From Condylostoma magnum (Eukaryota > Ciliophora > Heterotrichea > Heterotrichida > Condylostomatidae), in the NCBI GenBank assembly GCA_920105805.1, contig CAKKTI010000089.1:2407-49717 (forward strand): DNA of 47,311 bases, given 5' to 3'. The position numbers and the translations under genes were made by a program. The notes beneath the pieces were generated by a model, which saw nothing but the letters and a program-made list of their open reading frames with translations, had not been told where the DNA came from and ran no database searches. Positions 14,501-29,500 of this stretch are shown piece by piece; the stretch's first letter is position 1; every line of letters starts with the position of its first letter.

Positions 14501-17500
14501 TCTGGATATTTATTAATAGCAGTGCCATTAACATAGTTAGTACGACTGAAAGCCACAATTGTAAGTTCCTGGCCTGATCTAGAGCAAGAATGAATCAAAG
14601 AATCTTCTACGGAGCAAGGCCCATTTAATCCCATCATTGAGGGTAAAGTTATTACAAACAGCTTGTATCTTTTATCAGTTTCTGCCTAGAATTAAAGTGT
14701 AACTGCTTCTTTGAGTCCTACTTGTAGTTGAGGTGTGTTTATATATCCTATGTCTGCAGCAGCAATAGTTCTCTCCTAATAAAGTGTAGTACCGTTTACA
14801 AAATGAACTTAACTTTGCATTAATTTATTCCTTTGTACATATAAATAAGCTGCCATGTTAGGAGCTTGGAGCACGTATTCAGGGTTCTTCCAGTCCTTAA
14901 TATAAACTGTTTAGGTTTAAGTAAAGTATTTTTCATCGAGAGTTTAGAACATTATATAGTTTGAGGAATCATAGGCATCAGAAGAAGCTGCAGTTTTAGA
15001 GGTGGGACTACCACCACATGAGGCGTTAATGCACATTTGTATTGAGTTTTCCACAGGGTGAGGCCATTTCCAGTAGAAGGATTTTTCTGTTTAAAGATCG
15101 TAGCTGAAATCAACTCCTGTAATTGAAAATTCAAAGGCTGTTACAGTACTTAAAGTTTTGTCTGAAGGATATGAAGAAATTATATTAGCGTTGTATACAT
15201 CAGGAGCTGCTGTTTTTGCTGTATTGATAGAAGTAAAAGCATTAAATATTGTAGCTTCATAGTCTACAACTTCAAATCTGCTATCAACAGATCTAGTTAC
15301 AATCTTTACTTATACTTTAGCGAATTTCTAAGCAGTTGCTACGTTTGTCATGTTCATTATAGCTATCAGTTTTTCTTCTTTGTTTTCAGTGTCGTGATTG
15401 AGTTAACAAATTACTCGTGTGGGATAATAGAAAGTCATATCTGGAACACCTCCAATTAGTTTTATATATTTGCAAATATTGTCTGCACTGTCAATTACTG
15501 ATAAATCCGCTATTTTAAGTCCTTCTGTTCCTGTACCATCTATTTTCCTAAATACGTCAGTTCCATCGACAAAATCAGCGTTAATAGCGTCTGTATCCAC
15601 TTGGAAGTCTAATACTAGATATTTAGAANNNNNNNNNNNNNNNNNNNNNNNNNNNNNNNNNNNNNNNNNNNNNNNNNNNNNNNNNNNNNNNNNNNNNNNN
15701 NNNNNNNNNNNNNNNNNNNNNNNNNNNNAGGAGTGTAATCAAATCTGAAAATAGCTTTTTGAGTAGAATGAGCAATTCGTTCAGAATTATTTATATTAGG
15801 GAAAATCCATTCAATTTTACTCCACCTTTCTAGAGCTGGAACAGTACCACCTGTAGCTGAGCCAGCATCATCGACAATTTCATCTATTTTCTTGTTGGAA
15901 GCTGCTGTTTAATCATATTATGTAGTTATTGTTACTTATGGTGGATTACCATCTGTAGTTCCTTAGGCTTCTACAATAAATTTCCAAGTTTCTTAAATTT
16001 TTGTATCAACCTTAACTAGGAAGTTTGTTGTATTCACAGAAGCACATGATATTTTTACATTTTATAAAACATCAGAATTATCTGTTACCATAGCATGACA
16101 AGCATTGGAGGCAGTCATGAAATCCGAAGCATCAATATATACACTTCCTCCAGATGGAATAACAGTTTCTGTAGTTATTGTTAGTTTTATCCAAGTATTT
16201 GTGCTATCAGGAGATATAGAATTGTCTGACTTGTAATCTCCAATCATTGCTAAAGTAAGTGTTCCAAGATTTATTGCTGTAGTATCTTATCTTGTATATT
16301 TAGCTACATCTAGTCCATTTTTAGTTTCATAAGCAGTATAACCTGAATTTGTTAGTGGAGTATTTTAGTACATTGGGCCTTATAAATATACATCAAGTGG
16401 ATCAGCCATATCTTTATAAAATACAACAATATTCTATTTTTTAAATCTTACACCATAATAATTAGTTCCTCCATTAGTAGGATATTCGTCCATATCAAAT
16501 TCATAGAAGCTAGTATTAAACTCAAAAATAACAGCTGATCCGAAGTCTGCGTCTACAACAGTAATACCATCTAACGATCTTTAAGCTTAAACATAAACAT
16601 CAACTGCTTCTCCAGGCTTTATAGTAGCTGTGGGATATGCTAGTAATGCATGATCATCCTTTATAGTACTTATTACTCCTCGTTGCCATATGAATATATC
16701 AGCATTAGCCCTCATAGTAATTGGATCGAATCCACTACTAGCCCGATACACTGTGAAATCTATAACTAATCCATCAACAGGGTTAGTATTAAGTGCAAAG
16801 AAAAGCCTTCTGATATTAATAGCAGTACCTGTTTGATTAATTAGAGCAACTGTAGGCTTGATGAACGTAGAGTACATGAAATTAGTTGGCTCTCCATAAA
16901 ATGTTTAGCATAGTCCGTCGTGTAAGTCTCCTGAATCATCTTCATATATACATTCTCTCTTAAACTCTTAATTAGCATAGCCAGCCTAAAATGTTTAATC
17001 AACTAGTACTTATGTTGGTAATCCTACGGGATCTAAGCCGTGAACTTCAATTACTAATGATTCATTATTAGCAATAGCAATATAATCATTGGAAGCATCT
17101 CTTACATATATTTCTATCACATTCTTAAGACCACCATAATTTCGTAAAGAAGCTAACTAACATCCCTCAAAACTAGTTGCAGAAAATAATAGAGTAAGTG
17201 TATCACTTGTATTGCCAGCTGTAAATGTTCCCGGTACAGCAATATCATAATCCCCCATTTATTCCACCTTTAATGTTGGAGTAGCCCCTACATCTTCCAT
17301 TGTAATTCTATTCCTAGAGCCTATTTCAAAATAGTAAGTATTATCAGCAACTATGTCAAAATCTATATGGGCTGAACCGATTATTGCAGCTGTTTCGGCC
17401 ACTGGAATTTCATAATTATAACAATCACCTGTTAAGGGATCGCATACTTTCATATAACTTCCTACTGTAAAATTATTGGCTGCAGTGAATCTAAGCGCGT

Positions 17501-20500
17501 CTTTATCAGGAGTTGTAATTCCAGCCACTGTAACTGTGAACCATCCTGTATATACTGCATTTTGTGTGGCAACAACCATATTTTCACCTGTTCTTATAGG
17601 ATCATATTAATAATTTTCTATCCAAAGCATATTAGTCTTATCTCCGACTGTTCCAATACTAGAATCAGTCTTTTATTCTATTTTCTAAGTAGATGCTGTA
17701 TCATTATCATAGTACGAAGTGATTGTAAAATTATTAGTAGCTCCATTCACAGCAGTTTTTGATAATTAAGTTATAAGGTTCTTGATTGAAATAGTTTCCC
17801 CAGCAGCTATTTCATTAGGGAAGTTATAAAGTTATAATTTTATAGGATCTGCACTTTAATCAATTCTTGTTATAACTGTAGATTACAATGCTCCTGCTTT
17901 TTCAATTGTCATATCTCCTAGATAAGCGTAGATATATTCAGCTCCTGATTTAGGTAATAGTATTTCTATCATTCCTGTTGTTAGCACCTTTTCATTTAGA
18001 GTAATATCAATCTATATAATCAGCTCTTAACCCGGTATAGCATCAATACCTGTAACTCCATCAAATGTATTTACGTCGGGTGTTATAGTTATACCGTAAG
18101 AAGATATTGCTTATACTGTTGGATCAACAACAAATTAAATTTTACGCAATGCTCCATTAGAATTGAGTAAAATACATTCTAAAGTATAATCAGTGCTTGC
18201 AAAGGGTGGGAATTGGAAATTCTTAGCTGTGAAATTATTCAAAAGTGAACTCTTTATCTTGTATCCCCAAATTATCTTATCTGGAGCATTATACTGAATT
18301 TCAATATCATATTCAGTAGCTTAAGGCGATAAATCTTCCAATATAGGATTTTTTGTATTGTCTTAACTATAACACAGTATATAATCCTTTTAAGCCATTT
18401 ATGTATAAGATGGAGCTTCAATGAAGAACCTATCGAAATCAACTGAAAACGCACCATAAGTATCAAGAGCTCCTTAGTCATCAGAATTATCAACTGTACT
18501 TGCAGCTGCTAAAGTTCCAGTAAGCAATGGTGTCCTTCCATAGGTAGTAGCACCATCAGTTTATCCTACTTCTCCCATTAAAGCAGTGTTTTATTATTGG
18601 AAAATTCTAATAGTACTATCTGCGACCGCTGCTCCAGCTGTTTATATCGGAAAAGAAAATGTGACACTTTCATCTATTGCTGCTGAGGCAATACATCTAA
18701 CAATCTGATGATTTTCTAAACTTATATAAACACAGTTGAAATTAGTATTACTTTTATATAATTCTACTGTAGTTCCACTTGTATAGCCTAGTCCTAATTT
18801 AGGTTAAATTGATTTTGATAATTAGAATTCAACTCTATCATTAATTGCTAAGTTGCTATTATTAGCTGTTATAAGAGGAAGGGTTACGTCAACTATTCCA
18901 ATAGTAGAGGCTTCTAAAGTTAATTAGTTGATAGTTCCATAAAAATTCATATTATTTTTAAACTTGAGAACGAAAACTTATTTAACTTGAGTTCCGTTAA
19001 TGTTTGTTATCACTACAATCATTGGTATACCATATGACCATTAAATATCCCCAGAATCTGAGTTCTATAATCCTATTGTGTAAGTTGTGTTTGCTGCTAT
19101 TCCTGTAGTCATCTTTACTGTTGGATCAAAAGTAGGAGTATTAACTGCAGTTTAGATCAATTTTTTACTATGATCCCATATCCCAATGACAGAATTAGGA
19201 CAAGTTCCACCAGGGGAAATACTACAGTTTAATTAACCCCATGCAGCGGCGTTAGTTGTTACAGCAGTTAAATTAGTATCAGTTAAAAAGTGAATAGAAA
19301 ATGAATCTATAGCTGCAGCTACAGTTCCATCTGTTGCTATTTAAATTCCAAATTCAATATCGCCAGCAGTAGTAAAGCTTTGAACATTATTAGGCGATAC
19401 TTAAGGTAATCCTACTACAGTATTTGCAGTATTTGTTCCTGGTGCTGTTGGGGCTGCTCCTTTTATAGCTACAGCTGCTGCTGCAGTAGTATCAATTACA
19501 GTCCTATCACCAAAATCTCCAGCCCAAGCCTTAATAGTAAAAGTTGGATCAGTAGTTGCTAGTAATCCTGGAAGTTCAAATACAATATCATTAGTAAAAT
19601 CACCAGTAATTGAAATATCTATTGTTGTATCCGTCCCATCATTTGATGCTATTGCTGACATCCAAGTATTGGCTGATGAAAATAGGGGTTAGAAATCAAA
19701 ATCTCCATCTGCATCCTTGTTTACGAAAGCATTCATTTTAAGTTAAATTGTTTTTATATATTAACTTGCATATTTCTGAGCATAAATGGTTATCTTAAAC
19801 CAAGTTTCTTCGCTCTAAAAGAATAAATCTACAGCCGTGCTTGATGGTAAATCAAGGAATTATTTAACTTCAAATAATATGTTTTCATTTGCAGTACCGG
19901 GTGTATAAGCAAAATCTGTTTCTAAAGTAGTAGCTGTTGTTGTTAAGGCTGCTATTTCTGGAATTGCATTTCCTCCATTTAAACCATATAGATAACCTTT
20001 CTCTACAGCTTTATAATTAGCATCTGTATTTGTACCTTATTTGTACTTTAAAAATCTACTTTCAAAAACTGGAAAATCTGTATTAGGTGTTGTATCATCT
20101 ACACCTGGATAGTGTGCTATAAACCAGCCATTTTTAACATAATATGTATTGAATGGACCTGATGTTGGTAAACTTGTAAAAATTGTACTTGTAGCAGCAG
20201 CTACATGTTTTCCTGTAGTAGCATCAAACTAAACCTATCCTTCATCTGTGTTAGCAGATGTCTTATCAAACACTACAATAAAATTATCCTCGTCTTTCAA
20301 TCTAAAAACAACAAGTTCCGCTAGCATTGCAGTACTTGATTTAAAGGCTATTAAATGTTTATCATCAGTTGTTTCATTATCACAAGCAGCATTTGTATTT
20401 TAACCAATACAAACAATATCGTGTTATAGTGTTATTGTATTAGTTAAAGTAGTCGCATAATTAACTGGAGAATAAGCATTGATATATTCTCCATAATAAA

Positions 20501-23500
20501 TCTAAGTTGCTGCAGCACTATTTCATAATTTAGCAGCAAAACTAACAATAGCTTTATGATAATTTCCAGCTCCTGGATCTGCAATTTTTGTCATAGCGAT
20601 ATAAATTTCAATAGCTGTACTTGCTGCCTAAGCGTTTTCAAGAGAACAGATAACTTATGCAGATCTATAAACTGTTTATTCTCCATGTAATAAATAACAA
20701 TCAGCTTTATCTTAATTTCCTCCAATAAGAACCAAAGTTGGTATTAGTTCATTATGATCTAAACCTGACCCAAGATCATTTTCATATAAGTTTAAGTTTG
20801 ATTCTTATGATTTTGTTGGGAACTCAATAAGAATTCTATCTATATTACTTGAACCTGTTGGTGTTGTTATTGCTACTTTGTGATAAGTTCCAGCACCTGC
20901 AAATTTATGGGGAGTAGTTACAGTGAAAGTTTCTATATATCCATGGTAAATATTATAAAAAGCTGTACTATAGAATCTTATAGTTCCGGAGTTAATTGTA
21001 AATGCTAAATTTACCTGTCCTTAACCAATCGCATTTGCAGTGAATCCATTTTCAATATACTTTTAACCAGAAGCTAAATCACAAGTGACATTAGTTATTT
21101 TTAATGTATAAACTAAAGCTGGGTCGAAATCAGCAGTTCCTCCGTTATAATACGTAAATTTATTATCGCCTGAGTCCCATTCACAATACCCACTTAATCT
21201 TAATTTAAACGGTTTAACAATTTCGCATTCTAATTTAGCTGGACTAGCTGGAATAGTTATTTTAGAGTTTATCATAGTGACCTCAATTTAAAAATCTTGA
21301 TTATCAAAATCATCTGTTAGTTTAAATGGTATTTAAATTTCAGCAGTATTATTAGGTGCTGTATTAGTTACTATTTTATTAGATGTTTTTAGTACGTCTA
21401 CTGATAATTAATTGAATTCATCTGCTGTGGCTCCACTTAAGTTTAAAGCTGTTATTGTATGGTCTCCAATTGGAGCAGTACATCCAGCTAATTAAAATAT
21501 AGTACCTTTACCTGTAAATGTGGTAGCTGCACCTGGATCAAGAACCATTGCATATACTGAAATTACATTACCATTAAATAGTTCTTCATGGACAGTACTT
21601 TTAGGTAGGTTTGTGATTTTTATAGTCGATGCATCTGAGACCTCACAATTATAGTCAGCATCTGCTGGATTTATTGAGTAACATTCTACATTAGCTGCAA
21701 AAATACTAGCTCCTCCATTTTCTTTAATTTCAATACATCCTTCAGATGGAGCTGACATAGGCATTGTAAATTCAATCTTAACCCAGTATCTTTTAGCATC
21801 AAAAGTATCGCCTAAAAATGTTGTAACAGTTATATCAGCTCCAGTGGCAGCTGCAGTTGTAGAAGTAGCAGTTTAAGTCAAAGCAATTCCTTTACCCATG
21901 TTTTGCAATTGATTTATTGTTACACCAACATAATTTGTCTTATCATCAGCCCCTACTCCATAAAAGCTAATTTTTCCAAGATTTCCATTTAAAACAGCAA
22001 ATTTAGTTTTATCATAACTAACATGCATTAATGTACCTGAATCAGCTGTAGCACCCAAGCCAGCAGGCGCAAGTTTGAATACAAAGTTATAATAGGGAGA
22101 CATCGAAAAAGTTGTTACTGCTGTATTTGCAACTAATGCAGCACAACCACCTAAGCAATTAAAAGTTGTAAAATCGAGATAAGAAGGAAGTACAATGAAT
22201 GCACTAACAAAAGCTGGAGCATTATCAACAGTAAACTTCAATTCCATAGTTTCTACCAATAGATCATAGTTAGCAGGCTTAGAAGTATAACCAGCTAGAG
22301 CAACTGGTGAATTGCTTGCATCAAGGTCTCTAATAGTTACGACATCTCTAATAGTTTAAGCAATTTCATAAATATTATTCTAAGCCCAGGCAACAGTCAG
22401 CCAAACTTGAACCTTTCCTTCAGTTCCAGCACTTCCAGGGTTTTATGCTAGTAAATAAAATTCAATATCAGCAGCAGCAGATGTAATAACAGATGCTTAG
22501 TAAATATTAACTCTTATAAAAGGATCATGTCCTTCAAAAGTATTACCGTAATACAGTTGACAATCATAGGCAACTACATCAGTTACATCATCCTCTAAAG
22601 TATTATTGTTACCACAAGGAACTTTGTATCCACTATCATAGGTTCCTAATGTACTATCAATCGGATTTTACGAGAGCCCTAGGTCAACATCAAACAAATC
22701 ATATCCAAACTCATCTTTCATAGGGAAAATAACATCGAAGTATTTAGGCCAAACACCATCAGTTTTATCAATTGCAATATTTACTTTAACAGTAAACACA
22801 TTTAATTACCCTCCCGTTGAATGAGCTGCATCTACTGTTACGCTTGTAAATCTTGCAAGAGAGAATACAAAAACATCGAAAGTTGTGCTGTAATTTGTTG
22901 ACGACTCAACTGAATCTACTTTAATGGTTTTGTAGCCTATGCTATTAGGATATTTCACACCGTTTTCATAAGGAGCAGTTGGACGATTAGTTGTTGTAAT
23001 TGTTACTTCATAATATCTTGAAGCTGTTAAGGTAATCGCATCTTCAAAAGCCTCTAATGTATAAGCCTTGTTGGCTTCATCATAGTTGCATCTCAGCCTA
23101 AATACATTAGCAAAGTCTGTAGTATCTTTTAGTAAACATACCAGCTCACTATCGTAATCATAGTTTTAGAAATCAGCTAAAGTCACTACTATTTTTTCAG
23201 TAGTTGTTACGTTATCAAGTTAAATATTAAATCTGAAAGGAGCATAAGTGTTTTTCACTATGTCATTGCGGTAGAGAATAGGATCAAGCCATGCCCATTA
23301 TGCAGGTTTAACAAATTCTGTACTAGCACCTGGGAAACTTTGATGAGCTGATAATAAGGGCTAGCTAGTTGCAGCAATATAATCCGGGTCTGTTTTTTCA
23401 ATTAAATTTTTGTCAACCCTGGCTGCACCATTAACATTACCTGAATTTAAACCAAATATATAAACAGATCTTTAAGCTGTTCCAACCAAAGTTCCAGAAG

Positions 23501-26500
23501 CTCCAGAATCTAAATATGCAATAATTTCAACTACGCTGCTAGCTTCTTTAAGTGTATTGCAATTGAAGTCAAAATTCCAAAGCTAGAGATAATTATTTGT
23601 ACCGTCATTTATCATTTTGCATTCTATTTAGGAGTAATCATTAAATGAACTAAAGTTAGAGATATAACACTTATTATTTGAATTCATTGTAAGCGCAGTA
23701 GGTAGTTCTATTTCAATATAAGGATTAGGAGCCTTAAATAAGTGCCATTTGTTTTATGGTTTGATAGAAAACCAGTACCAATCTCCTCCCCCATAAACAA
23801 TATCAGTATCTATGGGAATTGCTGCAGTACCACCCTGAATATTAACTAGTTTATTAAATAAAGTCTTAGTTCCATAATCAAATGTAGGACCATCACCGGT
23901 TGCAGTATCAGTTATGCTAGTTTTAACAAGTAAGTAATTTTCAGCATCTGATTTAAGCTTTACAGTATACGAATAATGATTCTTTTAATAAAAGCGTAAA
24001 TCAACATCAATAAATTTATAATCCGTACCATCTAATGAAGCAATCGCGTATCCAGGAGCAACAATATTAGGAACATTATCAGTAAGAGTGGTAATATCCT
24101 CTTCTAGTTACCATAAGAAAGAGTTAGTATCAGGGAAATACACACAATTCTTTAGCCCACAAGGCTCATAATTACCTCCAAGACAATCTGTTTTACATAA
24201 ATTACAACCATCTTTTGGGAAGCTAAAACAATCATCATCACAATAATCATAAATAATTCTGTCATCAGTCAAGTACACTTCCACCCAGTCACCTTTAGCC
24301 AATCCTTTCTCAATATTAGGGTCAGAGGTTGAATAAAGAGGACTTCTATTATAAAGAGTAGCAAGATCAATATTAATATCAAGAAATAAGTCCCTATCAG
24401 TAGCATTTGCAACAGGATACCAATTATCGTCATCAAGATCAGCTAAAGTGTTTAAAGTTTAGTTATTGAAATATCCAACATCAAATTCTGAGTAAAGTTT
24501 CTTAGTTCCTGGCCATCCTGAAGAAGCATCAACTAAATAAACCTTAAAAATTAACGGTGAACTTGAATGAGTAGCTGGGTTTGAGATATCATAAATCCAT
24601 AGACTGATTTCATCACCCGCAGCAATTAAATTAGCTGTAACACTTGTTTTTATTAAATTAGTAACAATTACTCTTGGACCCTAATCATCGATTTCTGAGT
24701 CTAAATAACATTTAAGGTCAGTTATCGCTCTTCCTCCGTTTTCTAAACAAGAAACTGTAGTAAATGCCCCAGCTCCTGCTATTCCTAGTGTTGTGTCATA
24801 ATCTATAGGAAACTGAATAACTAAGTAATCGTCTGCACTGATTATATCATGACCCTTGAATTTTACTTAAACGTGACTTTTAGTGCTTATTGTTAAATTA
24901 GGTACATTCATCCAGAAGTGTTCAAATCCTACTGGGTAATTCTCTAAGTAAATATAGCTAGTTTGATAATTTGAACTTCCATCATCACTTTAAATGAATA
25001 ATTTGTATTCTTTTATATCCTTCCACCATAATCCATCAACAGTTGCTGAATTGATAGTTGTAATGTATAGTTTCCAAGCATCTGCATTGTTAATCGTCTG
25101 GCCTGTTGGTGGTTTTATAGTTATTTAATCAAAATTAGTTCCTCCAGCACTTGCAGTATCAGCTGTAACACATTATGAAGCCCAATATTAATGCTTGAGA
25201 TTATTTTCCCATATACATCTTATCTCACCTGAAGTAGGTAATTAAACTGATACAGCAGTACCACTTAAATCCTATATTTTTAAAGTAATTGTTACAGTAT
25301 CATCAAAAACATAAGCTACATTTGGAGCAAGAGTAATCTCTAAAGGTCCAATTTCCATATCATCAACTGTAGTATCACCATTTGCTCTTACTTGTACTCT
25401 CGATGTATAAAAAGCGCCGCCATCTCCTAAATTGACTTCCTTCAGTGTCGAGCTTGCTGAGTCTAATTTATCTAGAATAACTAAATCTACAGTTTCACTA
25501 GTTGTTACATGAAGTTGAGCCAAGTGCTTATCAGTATTTGTACTTTCATAGTAAATATCTAAATAATACCCATATTCTCCTCCATTAGGATTAAACACAT
25601 CTACTCTTATTTCTGCGTAATCATTTGCAGGAATGCTAGATTAAAAGCCTTTCATTATCAGAATATTTTCAGTAGCTCCTATATCACAATGAATTCCAGT
25701 CATTAGTAGCTTAGAAGCACTATACCCCATCATACAAGTTTCTTTAGTAAACCTTCCAGGACGGTTAAGAGCAGGTTCATTGGCCACAGGAAAAACATCA
25801 TTTTCCCAGCCATCTTCAAGTTTCCATACAATTGCACCGTCTTTAGGGATGTCTACAGCACAATCGAATAAGAAGTTATAAGTAGCAGGGCCATTTGCAT
25901 AATTATTATCAACCCTTAGGTCTCTATGTCTACATTAAGCTATCTATACATCGTATTAAGCTTCGAATTCAATGACTAGTTTTTCTTTAGTATAATGATC
26001 AATGACATAATATTATTCAAAGGAAGATGTGAATGTTCCTGAAAGATCTTTATAAGGAGGTGTAGTAACAGTTGATAGTTTAATACCAAAAGTATCATCA
26101 GCTGGAATACCGACAGTATCTTATAATAAAGCAAAGCCAATATTAGGGAATAAGTAGCAATAATCAGAGTTAGCTGAAATAGCTGAAGCATGAGCTCCAT
26201 ATGTGCATCCAGTTGCAGTTAAAGTAATCTTGGAATCTAGTTTCACAATAACATAATCTTAATTAGCTGTCAATGCAGTATCATTTCCAATACCTAATAT
26301 CAAATCAAATCCACTGGTACTGGGATATGCAATGTCTCCGTTAGATTTAGTATAAAGATTATGAGTAGCCGACCCTGTTGTCACCTTTGTTAAATTTGTA
26401 GTAGTTATGCCATTAACCAATGTAGTATCTACGTAGTTATAATCAACTTATCTATATACTTGCCACAAATCTGATGCGAATTCAACTTCCTTTATCTTAA

Positions 26501-29500
26501 TAACCATATCAGTCAAATCATTTGAAGGATTTTTAATACCAGTTATCCAAAAAGCCAGGATATCATCAGCACTGTAATCCGCATTTGTCTTAACAATAAT
26601 CTTAGGATTGTCTTTATCAGGTACAAATTAACATGTGAGTGCATTGCCTGAGACAACACTAGCAGTTGCTACGTTGGAATCAAAGACACAGTCCCAGGCC
26701 CTATGAGTATCATATCCAGTCCCTAAATCAGCCAGCCATCCCTTCTCTGTTGGAAATTCAAGCCAAAACTCCCTATTAGAGGCTGATGTTTAAGTTAGGG
26801 CCTCTTCTAATTAAATGTGTACTAAAAATGCGTTATATGATCCAGGAGTGTAAGTAATTCCGTCGATCCAAGTTCTAGTAAATCTTTTAGCTGGTACTTC
26901 AAGCCAGGCTAGGCCATAATCCACTGCTCCTTCATCTTCGTATGCTTTTATATGCCACGCATACTTGTCTTGCTTTTCAGGGAACTTAAATCCATGCTTA
27001 TATCCATGTCTTGTACTTATCAATAAACTGTGTTCTGTATTTGAAGCCAGAGCTATGTAATTTGTAGGAATGTTAGCTAGAGTATGAGGAATATACGCTT
27101 TAAGCTTAGGAATGGCATCTCCTTCATTATAACTTTCATTACACCAATGTGACACTCCGTTAGTAAAATCATCGTTGAAAACACATAAGAACCAACTATC
27201 ACTGGGCTGTAAGAACTGTTGAGGGTCTGATTCTACCTTAGGTAACTCTATTTCAATATAGCTCTTATGAAGAGTTCCAGTAGGATTTCCATCGGCATCT
27301 AATTCTCTATAAACTGGTTTAAGGTCAGTTTGAAGTTTAAATTTGATTTTTATATCAGCAAATGTAGTGTCTGCATCTGTGGTTTAATCAGCACTTACAA
27401 CGGCTTCTGGGTAAGGAGCTTTGAAAGGATCTGCATCTACTGTTGCAGCATCTGCAGCTGTTCCTAGATCATATTTAGCGACTTCTATTATGTAATCGAT
27501 AGTAGTATCATATGCGTTAGAAATAAGAACTATTTTATCAGTTGTAGCAGTAGTTATTTTATATTTTAACCATACATATATATCCCCAGCTGTGCTTGAT
27601 GCATAAAAGCCACTTGCGTCAAATGATAGATTTGATATGATGTATCTATGATAAGCTACAGTGTTATATACTACTGAGGCCTCGTAACTACAGTCAAGTG
27701 TATCGGATAATGAAGTTGTAGTATATGCACAAGTAGATCCAACATCAAAGGTTGCAATATCAAATAATAGACTGATACTACCGTTGGTTGGAATTCTTTT
27801 GGTGGTTGTCCAAGAGAATTTATAGTAAACCCAGTTCTCCTCAGGATTTGAAGTATATNNNNNNNNNNNNNNNNNNNNNNNNNNNNNNNNNNNNNNNNNN
27901 NNNNNNNNNNNNNNNNNNNNNNNNNNNNNNNNNNNNNNNNNNNNNNNNNNNNNNNNNNTAGGAGTTTAATGCTTTATCAGTCCGCGCTCTGGATTACCAA
28001 CATCTTTAGAAGTCCAAGTTTCTTACTCCCTAGGCTCTCCAATAGGATCTCTTGTTCTAACAGTCAAAGTTGGATAATTTCCAGCAAAATTATCTGTGAA
28101 TTTATGTCCCACGAAATTAACATTTGTCATTTAAGGAATCCAAAGAGTAAGTTATGTTCCCACAGGTAAATCCGTATCTAGTCCATTAAACTTAACATAA
28201 GCCGGATCAATTGTAGTTCCTGCCTTAACAGTACACCCACTAAATGTAGCTGCTGTAGATATAGTGTATTCACAAGGATAAGCTTTTTCTTCATATGAAA
28301 CCATTTTAAGTCCTAAATCCCTTGAAAATCCTGAATTAGAAGTCATGAACTCTACTTCAATTAATCCATTAGCAGGTATAACCATAGAATTCGTTAGTTT
28401 AATCTCAATTGCATTTGGGTAATTACCAGTATAGTGTAGCATCCTGACTTCAATATTAGACTGAACTGTAATAGAAGTAGCAGTGGGGTCATCAGTAGCC
28501 GCACTTATTGTCCTAGCAGCAGGCCATACATAAAACTCGACTTCTTCAAGTTAAGTCTCACTCAAAGTCAATTTCTTCTCAAACACCTTAAACATAATAG
28601 TCTGTTCTCCATCATTAGTACCAGGTATCAGGAAACCATGTTTATCGGCAGTTGTGCCGCCTAGATCAGTAACTGTTATAACTATCGGGCATCCTGTTTA
28701 TATATCAAGATTCAAGGGTGCCTTTACTGTGATTATTTTATTAGTGTCGTCCCAGGTGCAAGTAGATGCAGGGATCATTTAGCGGTTAAATAGGCATTCT
28801 AGTTTATCTGTTCCAGTGAAAGTGGTAGGAGTGGCTGTATGGTCAGGTAAGTCGATAGTAAACTTCACATATTACCCGTTAGTATTGTCAGTATCAGTGG
28901 TAGTTATAAGTGTGTTTCTAGGCATGTATACAATTTCTATAGGATGGAACTCCCCAATTATAGCATCTGTTCTGAAATGTATTGCTTCTAGATTCGTATG
29001 TTAAGCATAAGTAATATCTGAGAAAGTAAAGCTCCAGGCATCTGTGTTTTAATCTATCAAAACTCCTTCTGATGTTTTGGTTTAAATTATGATAGGAGCT
29101 GTGGTTTTATCTTACTCTGGGTTTAAAGCTCCAATACGTAAGTTGACTAATCCCCCTTTAAAGTCAGTTGGAGTTACACATTTTGCTGTTCTTTCATTCA
29201 CTGTGCAGACTGAGGATTCATCAAGACCGTTGATCACTTAGGCTAAAAACACGTTTTGGAATTGAATTGGGAATATGATTTCAACATAACCTTGTTCTTG
29301 GATTTCATTCTAAACAAAGAATCTAGCAGTATAGGCCACTGGTGTATTTAAGTTCAAAGGACTACCTTTAAAGGAAATCTATCCTATAGTTCCTGGGATT
29401 ATAGTTACACCTTGTACTGAAGTGTCGGAGTATAGAGCAATATCGGTACCCTTTTGCATGATATGTAGCTTGCTGACGTCAGTTTGCCCTGTATAAGATT

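Noticed and set aside
15470-15748. ORF spanning the N gap
   Set aside because: It is mostly N translated as X and lies antisense to the giant gene.
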